A stretch of DNA of 64,000 nucleotides from Parabacteroides chongii (GTDB lineage: Bacteria; Bacteroidota; Bacteroidia; Bacteroidales; Tannerellaceae), in assembly GCF_029581355.1 (NCBI RefSeq), contig NZ_CP120849.1:4372501-4436500 (forward strand), given 5' to 3'. Within the stretch, counting starts at the first letter, position 1, and every line of letters starts with the position of its first letter. Under the pieces are notes generated by a model. That model did no database searches. It saw only the letters and a program-made list of their open reading frames with translations, and was not told the DNA's origin. This document shows, piece by piece, positions 1 through 8,427 of this stretch. A program made the position numbers and the translations under genes.

Positions 1-390
1 TCGGTATGGGACGGCTTTCAAAGTACACTCACACAGTGGATATGCCGCTACATACAGGTTTATCTGTGGCTGCCCGTGTCGGATATGTTCAGCACCATAC
101 TGGCGAAGATTCAGGTGCTGATGCTGCAAAGCGACATCGAGCGCATGCAGGCTGACCCGAACTTCTCGCTGGATTCGAGCGACGGTGTGTATATCGTCTT
201 CATGATCATAGGAATCATCGGCTATTTCACCATCCCCACGGTAGCAGGCTGGATTATCCAAGCCGGAGGCATGGGAAGCTACGGTCGCAACGTGAACCAG
301 ACGGCAGGACGAGCCGGAAGCATGGCGGGCAGCGTGGCGGGTGCAACCGCAGGAAACGTGGTCGGACGTGCCGGGAAACTGCTGAAATAA
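1..390 (+). CDS. traJ: Conjugative transposon protein TraJ, C-terminal part (5' end outside window)
   Basis: The reading frame is open from base 1, so this is the last 129 codons of a longer gene that begins upstream. The tail has a membrane segment (the part reading IVFMIIGIIGYFTI) and then a small-residue, Gly/Ala-rich C-terminus with repeated GRAGSMAGSVAG-like stretches, as is typical of the inner-membrane channel protein TraJ of CTnDOT-type elements (VirB6-like role). It is followed 31 bases later by traK in the usual CTnDOT order, which is the strongest support for the name. Identity rests on gene order plus the tail; the main body is not visible. Confidence 0.8.
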   Translation, partial: SVWDGFQSTLTQWICRYIQVYLWLPVSDMFSTILAKIQVLMLQSDIERMQADPNFSLDSSDGVYIVFMIIGIIGYFTIPTVAGWIIQAGGMGSYGRNVNQTAGRAGSMAGSVAGATAGNVVGRAGKLLK

Positions 391-421
391 TCAACTGACA
401 ATTAAAAACGAATAAATAACA

Positions 422-1045
422 ATGGAATTTAAGTCACTTAAAAACATCGAATCATCGTTCAGGCAGATACGCCTGTTCGGTATCGTCTTCCTCTCGCTGT
501 GCGCCGTGATAACGGTATGGAGCGTGTGGAGTTCCTACCGCTTTGCGGAACGGCAACGGGAAAAGATTTACGTGCTGGACAACGGCAAGTCGCTGATGCT
601 GGCTCTCTCGCAGGACTTGTCGCAGAATCGTCCGGCGGAGGCAAGGGAACACGTGCGCCGCTTCCACGAGCTTTTCTTCACACTCTCACCCGAAAAGAGC
701 GCGATAGAGCATAACGTGAAACGCGCCCTGCTGCTGGCAGACAAAAGCGTGTACAACTACTATTCGGACTTCGCCGAGAAGGGATACTACAACCGCATCA
801 TCGCCGGAAACATCAATCAGGTGCTGAAGGTGGACAGCGTGGTATGCGACTTCAACGGCTATCCCTACCGTGCCGTGACCTACGCCACACAGAAGATCAT
901 CCGGCAAAGCAACGTCACCGAGCGCAGCCTCGTGACCACGTGCCGCCTCTTGAACTCGTCCCGTTCGGACGACAATCCCAACGGTTTCACCATCGAGGGA
1001 TTCACCATCATCGAGAACAAGGATTTACAAACCATCAAAAGGTAA
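422..1045 (+). CDS. traK: Conjugative transposon protein TraK
   Basis: A 207-residue protein with one N-terminal membrane segment at about residues 19-40, then a soluble periplasmic domain. This matches the bitopic VirB8-like TraK of Bacteroidales conjugative transposons, an assembly factor of the type IV secretion mating bridge. It starts at an ATG 31 bases after traJ and ends 6 bases before traL, so the genes form one operon. The GC-rich composition is the same as in the neighbouring tra genes. Confidence 0.88.
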   Translation: MEFKSLKNIESSFRQIRLFGIVFLSLCAVITVWSVWSSYRFAERQREKIYVLDNGKSLMLALSQDLSQNRPAEAREHVRRFHELFFTLSPEKSAIEHNVKRALLLADKSVYNYYSDFAEKGYYNRIIAGNINQVLKVDSVVCDFNGYPYRAVTYATQKIIRQSNVTERSLVTTCRLLNSSRSDDNPNGFTIEGFTIIENKDLQTIKR

Positions 1046-1051
1046 ACGGAT

Positions 1052-1360
1052 ATGAAGAAAATCAGAAAATCATTTTGGCGTACGTACTGGAGGATCCACG
1101 ACAAAAAGAAAATGCTGGTGGCAAGGCTCAAAGGCTATCTGGACGGTTTGCCCCCGAAGACACGCAAACGCATCGTGCTGGCGATGCTCGCCGCTTTCGC
1201 GGTGCTTGCCCTCTACACCTTCGGCAAAGCCGTCTATGACATCGGCAGGAATGACGGCAGCCGGATAGCAACAGACCATGCCGGACAGGTGGAACTGTCC
1301 GTAAAGCCGGACAACAATCATAATGTAATACTTTATTTATATGGAACAGACGAAGAATGA
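1052..1360 (+). CDS. traL: Conjugative transposon protein TraL
   Basis: A 102-residue protein with a basic, Lys/Arg-rich N-terminus, a single membrane segment at about residues 40-60 and a short periplasmic tail. Size, charge pattern and position between traK and traM fit TraL (often annotated DUF3989) of the CTnDOT transfer operon. The 3' end overlaps the start of traM by 20 bases, which suggests translational coupling. Its biochemical role in the mating apparatus is not established. Confidence 0.8.
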   Translation: MKKIRKSFWRTYWRIHDKKKMLVARLKGYLDGLPPKTRKRIVLAMLAAFAVLALYTFGKAVYDIGRNDGSRIATDHAGQVELSVKPDNNHNVILYLYGTDEE

Positions 1361-2759
1361 ACCTAAAAACGAGAACAAGGCGGCTCCCGACAACGGGAAA
1401 CCGAAGAACCGACGCCAAGCCGAGAGCCATCAAGCCTGCTTGAATGGCCAAGGCGCGAAGGAGGAAGGCAAAGCCAAGGAGCGCAAGCCGCTGACCGAAG
1501 CCCAAAGGCTGAAACGTCAGAAAATGATAGTGCTGCCCGCTATGGTGCTGGTATTCATCGGGGCGATGTGGCTGATATTCGCCCCATCTTCCGACAAGGA
1601 GCAGCAACCGGGGACGGGAGGTTACAACATCGAAATGCCCGACGCAGACAAGGCGAACCGTCAGATTATCGGCGACAAGGCGAAAGCATACGAACAGGGG
1701 GCGATGGAGGAACGGCAGGAGAACCGCAGCCGCGCCATGCAGGAACTGGGCGATATGTTCGACCGCGAGGTGGCGGAAACGGACAGCGGCAGGGACTTCG
1801 ACCTTGCCAATCCCGGAGGAACGGAAGAGAACGTGAAGTCCGCACCGAAGACCATCCAATCCTCCGCAGCCGCCTACCGCGACCTCAATGCCACGCTCGG
1901 CAACTTCTATGAGCAACCGAAGAACGACAATGCGGAAATGGATGAACTGTTGGAGCGTATCGCCTCGCTGGAATCGGAATTGGAAAGCGAGAAAGGCAAG
2001 GTGTCCGCTATGGATGACCAAGTGGCACTCATGGAGAAGTCCTATGAACTGGCGGCAAAGTACATGGGCGGACAGAACGGCACACAGCCACCTGTCGGAC
2101 AGGCGGCAGAGCCTTGCCCCGTGCAGAAAACCGGAAAGAACACGGCTGCACCTGTCAGGCTGGTGGCGCATCAGGTTGTATCCTCGCTCTCACAGCCGAT
2201 GAGCAACGCCGAGTTTGTCGCCTCCTTCTCGCAAGAGCGTAACCGCAGTTTCAATACGGCGGTGGGCGTCACGACCGTATCGGACAAAAACACCATATCG
2301 GCGTGCGTTTATGGGGCGCAGAGTGTGACGGACGGGCAGGCTGTCAAGCTCCGTCTGTTGGAGCCGATGGCGGTAGCGGACAAAATCATCCCCCGTAATG
2401 CGGTGGTGGTAGGCACGGCAAAGATTCAGGGCGAACGGCTTGATATTGAAATCACGTCGCTGGAATATGCTGGTACGATTATCCCGGTAGAGCTGGAGGT
2501 GTATGACACGGACGGGCAGCCCGGTATCTTCATTCCGAACTCTATGGAAATGAATGCCGTTAGGGAGGTTGCCGCCAACATGGGCGGATCGCTGGGCAGC
2601 AGCATCAATATATCCACCAACGCAGGGGCACAGCTCGCCTCCGACTTGGGCAAGGGGCTGATACAAGGCACGAGCCAGTATATCGCCAAGAAGATGCGTA
2701 CCGTCAAAGTGCATCTGAAAGCCGGGTACAAGGTCATGCTCTATCAGGACAGAAATTGA
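1341..2759 (+). CDS. traM: Conjugative transposon protein TraM
   Basis: A 472-residue protein with a charged, Pro/Lys-rich cytoplasmic N-terminus (1-60), one membrane segment (about 61-81), a charged linker, a heptad-rich likely coiled coil (about 195-235) and a C-terminal beta-rich domain from about residue 280. This is the VirB10/TrbI-like layout of TraM, which spans the periplasm and links the inner and outer membrane parts of the mating channel. The gene overlaps traL by 20 bases. A 347-codon ORF on the opposite strand (1128-2171) is a shadow caused by high GC. Confidence 0.9.
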   Translation: MEQTKNEPKNENKAAPDNGKPKNRRQAESHQACLNGQGAKEEGKAKERKPLTEAQRLKRQKMIVLPAMVLVFIGAMWLIFAPSSDKEQQPGTGGYNIEMPDADKANRQIIGDKAKAYEQGAMEERQENRSRAMQELGDMFDREVAETDSGRDFDLANPGGTEENVKSAPKTIQSSAAAYRDLNATLGNFYEQPKNDNAEMDELLERIASLESELESEKGKVSAMDDQVALMEKSYELAAKYMGGQNGTQPPVGQAAEPCPVQKTGKNTAAPVRLVAHQVVSSLSQPMSNAEFVASFSQERNRSFNTAVGVTTVSDKNTISACVYGAQSVTDGQAVKLRLLEPMAVADKIIPRNAVVVGTAKIQGERLDIEITSLEYAGTIIPVELEVYDTDGQPGIFIPNSMEMNAVREVAANMGGSLGSSINISTNAGAQLASDLGKGLIQGTSQYIAKKMRTVKVHLKAGYKVMLYQDRN

Positions 2760-2813
2760 AAACAGAAAAAGCAACAACAATCCAATTTTTATTTACCACT
2801 AAAATCCAAAGTA

Positions 2814-3872
2814 ATGAGAAAAGTAATCATCATGTTTGCCCTCGCTATGGGCATCGTAACTGCCAACGCGCAGGAGAACGTAACCGTTGGAACGGACAAT
2901 GGAAGTGAACCGACGAACGAAGCGAGAGCAGAGGCAAGCTCGCTTGACTATGCCTTGCAAGGAGGAGGAAGGCAAAGCCAACAACCGACCTTGACAAAGG
3001 AGGTCTATCCGCAGAAGGAGGCGGACGGCGACCTGTATCACGGGCTGACAAAGAAGCTGACCTTCGACCGCATGGTTCCCCCGCACGGTTTGGAAGTGAC
3101 CTACGACAAGACCGTCCACGTCATTTTCCCCTCGGAAGTGCGTTATGTCGATTTAGGCTCGCCCGACCTGATTGCGGGCAAAGCCGACGGAGCGGAGAAC
3201 GTCATCCGCGTGAAAGCTACCGTGAGGAACTTCCCGAACGAAACCAATATGTCCGTTATAACGGAGGACGGTAGTTTCTATACCTTCAACGTGAAATATG
3301 CAGCCGAACCGCTGCTGCTCAACGTGGAGATGTGCGACTTCATCCATGACGGCGAGAAGGTAAACCGCCCGAACAACGCGCAGGAAATCTATCTGAAGGA
3401 ACTGGGTAGCGAAAGCCCGATGCTGGTGCGCCTTATCATGAAGTCCATCCACAAGCAGAACAAGCGCGAGGTGAAGCACATCGGCTGCAAGCGATTCGGC
3501 ATCCAGTACCTGCTTAAAGGTATCTACACGCATAACGGTTTGCTCTATTTCCATACGGAGATAAAGAACCAGAGCAACGTGCCTTTCGATGTGGACTACG
3601 TCACATGGAAAATCGTGGACAAGAAGGTGGCGAAGCGTACCGCCGTGCAGGAGCAGATCATCTTGCCGCTCCGTGCGCAGAATTACGCCACGCTCGTGCC
3701 GGGCAAGAAGAGCGAGCGCACGGTATTCACGATGGCGAAGTTCACCATCCCCGATGACAAATGCATCGTGGTGGAACTCAACGAGAAGAACGGAGGTCGC
3801 CACCAGTCTTTCGTGATTGAAAACGAGGACTTGGTACGTGCCAATACCATCAACGAACTTCAAGTGCGCTGA
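2814..3872 (+). CDS. traN: Conjugative transposon protein TraN (VirB9-like)
   Basis: A 352-residue secreted protein with a clear signal peptide (residues 1-20, ending NAQ before EN), an Asn/Glu-rich linker and a beta-rich body. It corresponds to TraN (DUF4138) of CTnDOT elements, the VirB9/TrbG-like outer part of the transfer channel. The start is preceded by a 54-base intergenic stretch and followed 2 bases after the stop by traO. The order M-N-O is the standard one, and TraN is expected to dock onto TraM. Confidence 0.9.
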   Translation: MRKVIIMFALAMGIVTANAQENVTVGTDNGSEPTNEARAEASSLDYALQGGGRQSQQPTLTKEVYPQKEADGDLYHGLTKKLTFDRMVPPHGLEVTYDKTVHVIFPSEVRYVDLGSPDLIAGKADGAENVIRVKATVRNFPNETNMSVITEDGSFYTFNVKYAAEPLLLNVEMCDFIHDGEKVNRPNNAQEIYLKELGSESPMLVRLIMKSIHKQNKREVKHIGCKRFGIQYLLKGIYTHNGLLYFHTEIKNQSNVPFDVDYVTWKIVDKKVAKRTAVQEQIILPLRAQNYATLVPGKKSERTVFTMAKFTIPDDKCIVVELNEKNGGRHQSFVIENEDLVRANTINELQVR

Positions 3873-3874
3873 CC

Positions 3875-4450
3875 ATGAGAAAGTACATCGCAATAATCAT
3901 CGCGTCGCTTGCCCTGTGTACGGGGCAAGCGCACGCCCAGCGATGCCTGCCGAAGATGCAGGGCATCGAGGTCAGGGCGAATATGGCGGACGGCTTCAAT
4001 CCCGGCGGCAACGACGGCGGATACAGTTTCGGGGCGGCTCTTTCCACCTACACGAAAAAGGGGAACAAATGGGTGTTCGGTGGCGAATACCTGTTGAAGA
4101 ACAACCCTTACAAGGACGGGAAAATACCCGTGGCGCAGTTCACGGCGGAGGGCGGATACTACTTCAAAATACTTTCCGATGCCCGAAAAATCGTGTTCGT
4201 CTATGCAGGGGCTTCGGCTCTTGCCGGATATGAATCAGTGAACTGGGGCGAGAAGGTGCTGCATGACGGCTCCACGCTCCATGACCGGGACGCCTTCATC
4301 TACGGTGGTGCGCTGACGCTCGATATGGAGCTTTACGTGGCTGACCGTATTGCTCTGCTTGCCAATCTCCGGGAGCGTTGCCTGTGGGGTGGCGACACGA
4401 GGAAGTTTCATACGCAGTGGGGCGTGGGCATCAAGTTTATCATTAACTAA
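3875..4450 (+). CDS. traO: Conjugative transposon protein TraO (predicted outer-membrane barrel)
   Basis: A 191-residue protein with a signal peptide (about residues 1-22, ending in AHAQ) followed by alternating aromatic/polar strands and Gly-rich turns typical of a small outer-membrane beta-barrel. TraO of CTnDOT elements has this size and lies between traN and traP, as here. It starts 2 bases after traN and ends 8 bases before traP. Its exact role in the mating pore is unknown. Confidence 0.88.
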   Translation: MRKYIAIIIASLALCTGQAHAQRCLPKMQGIEVRANMADGFNPGGNDGGYSFGAALSTYTKKGNKWVFGGEYLLKNNPYKDGKIPVAQFTAEGGYYFKILSDARKIVFVYAGASALAGYESVNWGEKVLHDGSTLHDRDAFIYGGALTLDMELYVADRIALLANLRERCLWGGDTRKFHTQWGVGIKFIIN

Positions 4451-4458
4451 CGCACTGC

Positions 4459-5349
4459 ATGGAACGGACGGAAATCGACGCCATGAGGCAGATACCCCTT
4501 GCGGACTTCCTCGCACGGTTAGGACATGAGCCTGTCCGAAGAAGCGGCAACGAGTTGTGGTATCGTGCGCCATACCGCAATGAGCGCACGCCCTCTTTCC
4601 GTGTGAACGTGGCAAAACAGCTTTGGTACGACTTCGGAACGGGCAAGGGCGGTGACATCTTCACGCTTGCCGGGGAGTTTATCGGAAGCAACGACTTCAT
4701 GGAACAAGTGAAGTTCATAGCGGAAACCGCCAATATGCCTATGCCTGTTCCCGAAGTGAGTAAACCGACTTTCCTGCCTAAACGGTCAGAACCTGCCTTT
4801 GAGGGTATGGAAACCGCCCCACTGCTTCATTCTCCACTGACGGACTATCTGGCGGAACGTGGCATCCCTTACGGCATTGCATCCCGGTATTGTTGCCGAC
4901 TGAATTATAGAGTGCGTGGCAAGCGGTATTTCGCCGTCGGTTTTCCGAACGTAGCGGGCGGCTTTGAAATCCGCAGCCGTTTTTTCAAAGGCAGCGTGCC
5001 TCCGAAGGATGTGTCGCTGGTCAAAATGGAAAGTTCTCAGGCTGATGTGTGCAGCGTGTTCGAGGGCTTCATGGACTTTCTTTCCGCCGTCACGCTCGGA
5101 TTGGAAACGGGCGACTGCCTTGTGCTGAACTCCGTCGCCAATGTGGAAAAGGCTATGAGGTATCTGGACGGTTACGGGCGCATAGACTGTTACCTCGACC
5201 GTGACGAAGCCGGACGGCGGACGTTGGAAATGCTGAAAGGACACTATGGGGAACGTGTCTGTGACCGTTCCGCCCTCTATGACGGTTGCAAGGACTTGAA
5301 CGAGTATCTGCAACTGACAACGAAAAAAGAAATGAACAATAACTTATAA
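4459..5349 (+). CDS. traP: TraP, toprim-domain primase-like protein of the conjugative transposon
   Basis: A 296-residue protein with the order of a bacterial DnaG-type primase N-terminus followed by a toprim domain. The toprim acidic residues are visible as FEG (Glu202) and DRDEAG (Asp247, Asp249). The N-terminal part (about 30-75) resembles the CHC2 zinc-binding domain (RTPSF, then GKGGDIFTL), but the usual zinc Cys/His ligands are absent: the expected CPFH is APYR. It may prime complementary-strand synthesis in the recipient, by analogy. It lies between traO and traQ in the tra operon. Confidence 0.85.
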   Translation: MERTEIDAMRQIPLADFLARLGHEPVRRSGNELWYRAPYRNERTPSFRVNVAKQLWYDFGTGKGGDIFTLAGEFIGSNDFMEQVKFIAETANMPMPVPEVSKPTFLPKRSEPAFEGMETAPLLHSPLTDYLAERGIPYGIASRYCCRLNYRVRGKRYFAVGFPNVAGGFEIRSRFFKGSVPPKDVSLVKMESSQADVCSVFEGFMDFLSAVTLGLETGDCLVLNSVANVEKAMRYLDGYGRIDCYLDRDEAGRRTLEMLKGHYGERVCDRSALYDGCKDLNEYLQLTTKKEMNNNL

Positions 5350-5360
5350 ATCAAAAGACA

Positions 5361-5867
5361 ATGAACATACTGAACAACAAGAACAAGAGAATATCAATCT
5401 TCAAGGCGTTGGCACTCTGCCTGTTCGCCGCCGTGTCGCTCACGCTTATTTCGTGTGACGACGATATGGACATCCAGCAATCCTATCCTTTCACGGTGGA
5501 AACTATGCCTGTGCCGAACAAAGTGACGAAGGGACAGACGGTTGAAATACGCTGTGAGCTGAAAAAGACGGGCGACTTCGCCAATACCCTCTATACTATC
5601 CGGTATTTCCAGTTCGAGGGAGAAGGAACGCTGAAAATGGACAACGGTATCACGTTCCTGCCCAATGACCGCTACCTGCTCGAAAACGAGAAGTTCCGGC
5701 TGTACTACACGGCGGATGGTGAGGAGGCGCACAACTTCATCGTGGTAGTGGAGGACAATTTCGGCAACTCCTATGAGTTGGAATTTGACTTCAACAACCG
5801 AAACGTGAAGGATGACGGGGTTATCACTGTTGTCCCCATCGGGAACTTCAAGCCCCTTACACGATGA
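5361..5867 (+). CDS. traQ: Conjugative transposon lipoprotein TraQ (DUF3872)
   Basis: A 168-residue lipoprotein: basic N-terminus, hydrophobic stretch (about 14-30) and a lipobox LISC with acylated Cys32, followed by DDD and a single Ig-like beta domain. This matches DUF3872/TraQ, the last named gene of the CTnDOT transfer operon. The stop overlaps the start of the next gene (ATGA), so the two are translationally coupled. Its function in transfer is unknown beyond being part of the operon. Confidence 0.87.
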   Translation: MNILNNKNKRISIFKALALCLFAAVSLTLISCDDDMDIQQSYPFTVETMPVPNKVTKGQTVEIRCELKKTGDFANTLYTIRYFQFEGEGTLKMDNGITFLPNDRYLLENEKFRLYYTADGEEAHNFIVVVEDNFGNSYELEFDFNNRNVKDDGVITVVPIGNFKPLTR

Positions 5868-6391
5868 TGCGTGTATTCATGGCTATCCTCTGTTCGCTTC
5901 TGACGGTCTGTTCCGTGTCCGCACGGGACAGCCGCCATGAGGGAACGGACGGGCAGGCGGCTATCTACCGGCTGCCACCATTCGAGAGGGCAGTACGATG
6001 CACGAAGTATTTTGAGGGCTGGCATTCGGAAAAACATCACCCGTATGTAGGATATGGACATCGGTTGCAGCCGGGCGAAAGGTATTCGGCACGCACCATG
6101 ACGAAGCGGCAGGCGGACGCGCTTCTGCGGAAAGACCTGCGGAAGTTCTGCGCGATGTTCCGGCAGTTCGGGAAGGATTCGCTCTTGCTTGCCACGCTCG
6201 CCTACAATGTCGGTCCGTACCGTCTGTTGGGAAGCGGAAAGATACCCAAAAGCACGCTGATCCGAAAGTTGGAGGCAGGCGATAGGAACATCTATCGGGA
6301 GTATATCGCTTTCTGCAACTACAAGGGTAAACGTCATGCCATGCTGCTCAAACGGAGAAAGGCGGAGTTTGCGCTACTGTATGTACCATAA
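5864..6391 (+). CDS. Lysozyme-like peptidoglycan hydrolase of the transfer operon
   Basis: A 175-residue protein with an N-terminal signal sequence (about 1-20) and a GH24/phage-lysozyme-like core. Its motif FEGWH...YVGYGH has Glu51 as the likely catalytic acid, and ATLAYNVGPYRLLGSG resembles the later lysozyme segment. Conjugative systems commonly carry such an enzyme to open the cell wall for the transfer apparatus. It overlaps traQ by 4 bases and is followed by a 15-bp-stem terminator, so it is probably the last gene of the tra operon. Confidence 0.82.
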   Translation: MMRVFMAILCSLLTVCSVSARDSRHEGTDGQAAIYRLPPFERAVRCTKYFEGWHSEKHHPYVGYGHRLQPGERYSARTMTKRQADALLRKDLRKFCAMFRQFGKDSLLLATLAYNVGPYRLLGSGKIPKSTLIRKLEAGDRNIYREYIAFCNYKGKRHAMLLKRRKAEFALLYVP

Positions 6392-6407
6392 AAAGTAAGT
6401 GTCCGAC

Positions 6408-6454
6408 AACATAAACTCCGATGAAGTTGGGGATGCTTTATCGGAGTTTATGTT
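6408..6454 (+). terminator. Terminator of the tra operon
   Basis: A perfect 15-bp inverted repeat (6408-6422 with 6440-6454, arms AACATAAACTCCGAT and complement) with a 17-base loop lies directly after the lysozyme stop codon. The long stem without a T-tract suggests a strong hairpin that separates the GC-rich tra operon from the AT-rich cargo cassette. Confidence 0.65.
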
Positions 6455-6528
6455 ATATCAATATTTTAATTGATGGTCAGTACTTGATTTTACAAGTGAC
6501 TCATTCAAGTAGTTTCGCTTTTTTCATG

Positions 6529-6537
6529 TAACTTTGC
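6529..6537 (+). promoter_or_regulatory. -7 promoter box of the cargo cassette
   Basis: TAACTTTGC matches the Bacteroidales sigma -7 consensus TAnnTTTG exactly. It lies 15 bases before the ATG at 6552, which implies a very short leader. No clear -33 TTTG box was found at the usual 19-21 base spacing. Confidence 0.5.
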
Positions 6538-6551
6538 AAAAAATAAAGGAT

Positions 6552-7343
6552 ATGGATAGACAATTACCGTATGAGATAAGCTACAAGACGATTGCTTTTT
6601 GGCGCAATATCGAAAATGGATTCCTCTGGAGTACATTCATATGTTCAATATTACTCCAAACGTTCCAAATAAATTGTATAAGCCATTCATTAGATTCTAT
6701 AAAATGGATTGCTAATTTGTTTAATGTTTTGAATTATATTTCTATTATAGGGTATGGTATATTATATATAATCGTAGAAATTATAATGCAACCTATGGCT
6801 GCTAATGAAAGACGGAAAGGATTTATCGACAATTCATTAGGCACGAAATTGCTGGAAAAGCCAGTTTTGAATTATTACGATAATGATTCTATTGAGAAAG
6901 GACCATATAAAATGTTGGTTAATTGTTATGAGAATTGTTTTTTTACATATAATATCATTAAAGTGATGTTGCCTAAAATGGCAATAAAGAACACAATACT
7001 ATTTGGTTTGCTTTTGATATTTGCATACTACGGAATAAAAGATAACGTCGTTGCCATACCATTCTTGCAACTATTTTTATCGTCATTGTTCTTAATAGAA
7101 CTGATATACCACATAGCATTCTTTTTTAGATTAAAGAATTTGTGTGATAAATTCAAACAAATTTTTAGCACACCTAAATCAACTAAAAATAAAACTATTC
7201 AGGATGCTATATATATGGTACTTGAATATGAAACGACATTGGCATATAATAAATCTCCGAATAGTAATTCTGTGTACAAAAAACTAAACAATAAATTAAC
7301 AGAAGAATGGAGCTGTATAAAACAGAATTATGATATTCGATAA
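6552..7343 (+). CDS. Four-TM membrane protein of the AT-rich cargo cassette
   Basis: A 263-residue protein not recognised by name. I place the start at the ATG at 6552; an upstream in-frame TTG lies inside the promoter box. Predicted layout: N-terminal amphipathic segment, TM1 (about 24-43), TM2 (59-79), a cytoplasmic segment with ANERRKGFIDNSLG (84-97), TM3 (146-163), TM4 (168-193) and a soluble C-terminal helical tail of about 70 residues. This topology recalls the 4TM/SLATT-type effectors of nucleotide-signal defence systems, but I cannot show homology. It overlaps the MetK-like gene by 14 bases, so the two are coupled. The base composition is far more AT-rich (about 30% GC by eye) than the flanking tra genes. 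Confidence 0.75.
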   Translation: MDRQLPYEISYKTIAFWRNIENGFLWSTFICSILLQTFQINCISHSLDSIKWIANLFNVLNYISIIGYGILYIIVEIIMQPMAANERRKGFIDNSLGTKLLEKPVLNYYDNDSIEKGPYKMLVNCYENCFFTYNIIKVMLPKMAIKNTILFGLLLIFAYYGIKDNVVAIPFLQLFLSSLFLIELIYHIAFFFRLKNLCDKFKQIFSTPKSTKNKTIQDAIYMVLEYETTLAYNKSPNSNSVYKKLNNKLTEEWSCIKQNYDIR

Positions 7344-8388
7344 TTTAGACAAATATACAACAGAAAGTGTATTACAAGGACATCCCGATAAAATATGCGA
7401 CCAAATAAGTGATGCTCTTTTGGATGCTTTCTTGATGCAAGATTGTAATGCCCATACAGCAATAGAATGCTTGGGAAGTGGTAATAATTTAATTGTTGCT
7501 GGAGAAATTAGTACTCAAAATAAAAGGGTTGATATTGAGAAAATTGTCAATGATGTATATCAATCCATAGGCTATTGTGAAAAATTAAACATACTGAACT
7601 TTTTGACTTCACAATCAAGACAACTAAATGATGCTGTTATGAACGGTGGAGCTGGCGACCAAGGTATTGTGTATGGTTATGCTATAAACAATCAATATAA
7701 TTATCTTCCGTATGGTGTATATTTATCTAATTTAATAGCCAAAGAGATTGATACGTATAGAAAGAGCGTAGATTATCTCCTCCCTGATGGGAAAGTACAA
7801 GTCACAATTAGCGAAAATAATCTTGAACAATTGATAATCAATGTACAGCATAAGGAGAATATTCATCCAGATTTCATTGAAAATGAAATAAAACAGAAGG
7901 TTTTAACTCAACTGATTGATTGTATAAATGTAGATATTCAGATAAATAGGAAATCAAAATTTTATAAAGGTGGGTTTGTTAACGATACAGGATTAACTGG
8001 TCGTAAAATAATGATAGACACTTATGGCGGTTTGGTAACACATGGCGGAGGTGCTTTTTCTGGAAAGGATCCGAGCAAAATAGATAGAAGTGCTGCTTAC
8101 ATGGCTCGATTTGTTGCAAAAAACATAGTCGCAAACGGATTAGAAAAAGAATGCAAAATAGCAGTGGCTTATTTGTTTGGAGAAGAACAGCCTACCATGC
8201 TAAATGTTTCCACAGACAAAGAATCCAATTCTACAAAATTGAAACAATTTATTCTATCAAAATTCGATTTTAGACCTAATGCAATAATTGAGTTGTTAAA
8301 ATTAAAGAATCCTATATATCAACCAACTTCTATATACGGACATTTCTCTAATCCTAATTACAATTGGGAACAAATCATATCTTTATAA
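7330..8388 (+). CDS. Divergent S-adenosylmethionine synthetase (MetK paralogue) in the cargo cassette
   Basis: A 352-residue MetK-family protein; E. coli MetK has 384. The known catalytic and ligand residues are kept: GHPDK (His18, Asp20, Lys21), Glu46, Glu59, Gln95, GAGDQG (107-112, Asp110), Lys155, Phe211, Asp219, GLTGRK (Arg225, Lys226) and GKDPSKIDR (Lys246, Lys250, Asp252). It should therefore bind ATP and methionine and may make SAM. The active-site loop between Gln95 and GAGDQG is about 6 residues shorter than in E. coli, its SPDI motif reads SRQL, and the C-terminus is truncated. It overlaps the four-TM gene by 14 bases. A second, mobile, AT-rich metK copy is unlikely to be the housekeeping enzyme. 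Confidence 0.88.
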   Translation: MIFDNLDKYTTESVLQGHPDKICDQISDALLDAFLMQDCNAHTAIECLGSGNNLIVAGEISTQNKRVDIEKIVNDVYQSIGYCEKLNILNFLTSQSRQLNDAVMNGGAGDQGIVYGYAINNQYNYLPYGVYLSNLIAKEIDTYRKSVDYLLPDGKVQVTISENNLEQLIINVQHKENIHPDFIENEIKQKVLTQLIDCINVDIQINRKSKFYKGGFVNDTGLTGRKIMIDTYGGLVTHGGGAFSGKDPSKIDRSAAYMARFVAKNIVANGLEKECKIAVAYLFGEEQPTMLNVSTDKESNSTKLKQFILSKFDFRPNAIIELLKLKNPIYQPTSIYGHFSNPNYNWEQIISL

Positions 8389-8427
8389 GACTGGTTTTAT
8401 CGAAGATTGGCACAGAGGTTTCTTTGC

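Noticed and set aside
1128..2171. 347-codon open frame on the minus strand across traL/traM
   Set aside because: It is fully covered by two well-supported tra genes on the other strand and has no recognisable protein character. Long antisense frames are common in GC-rich coding DNA.
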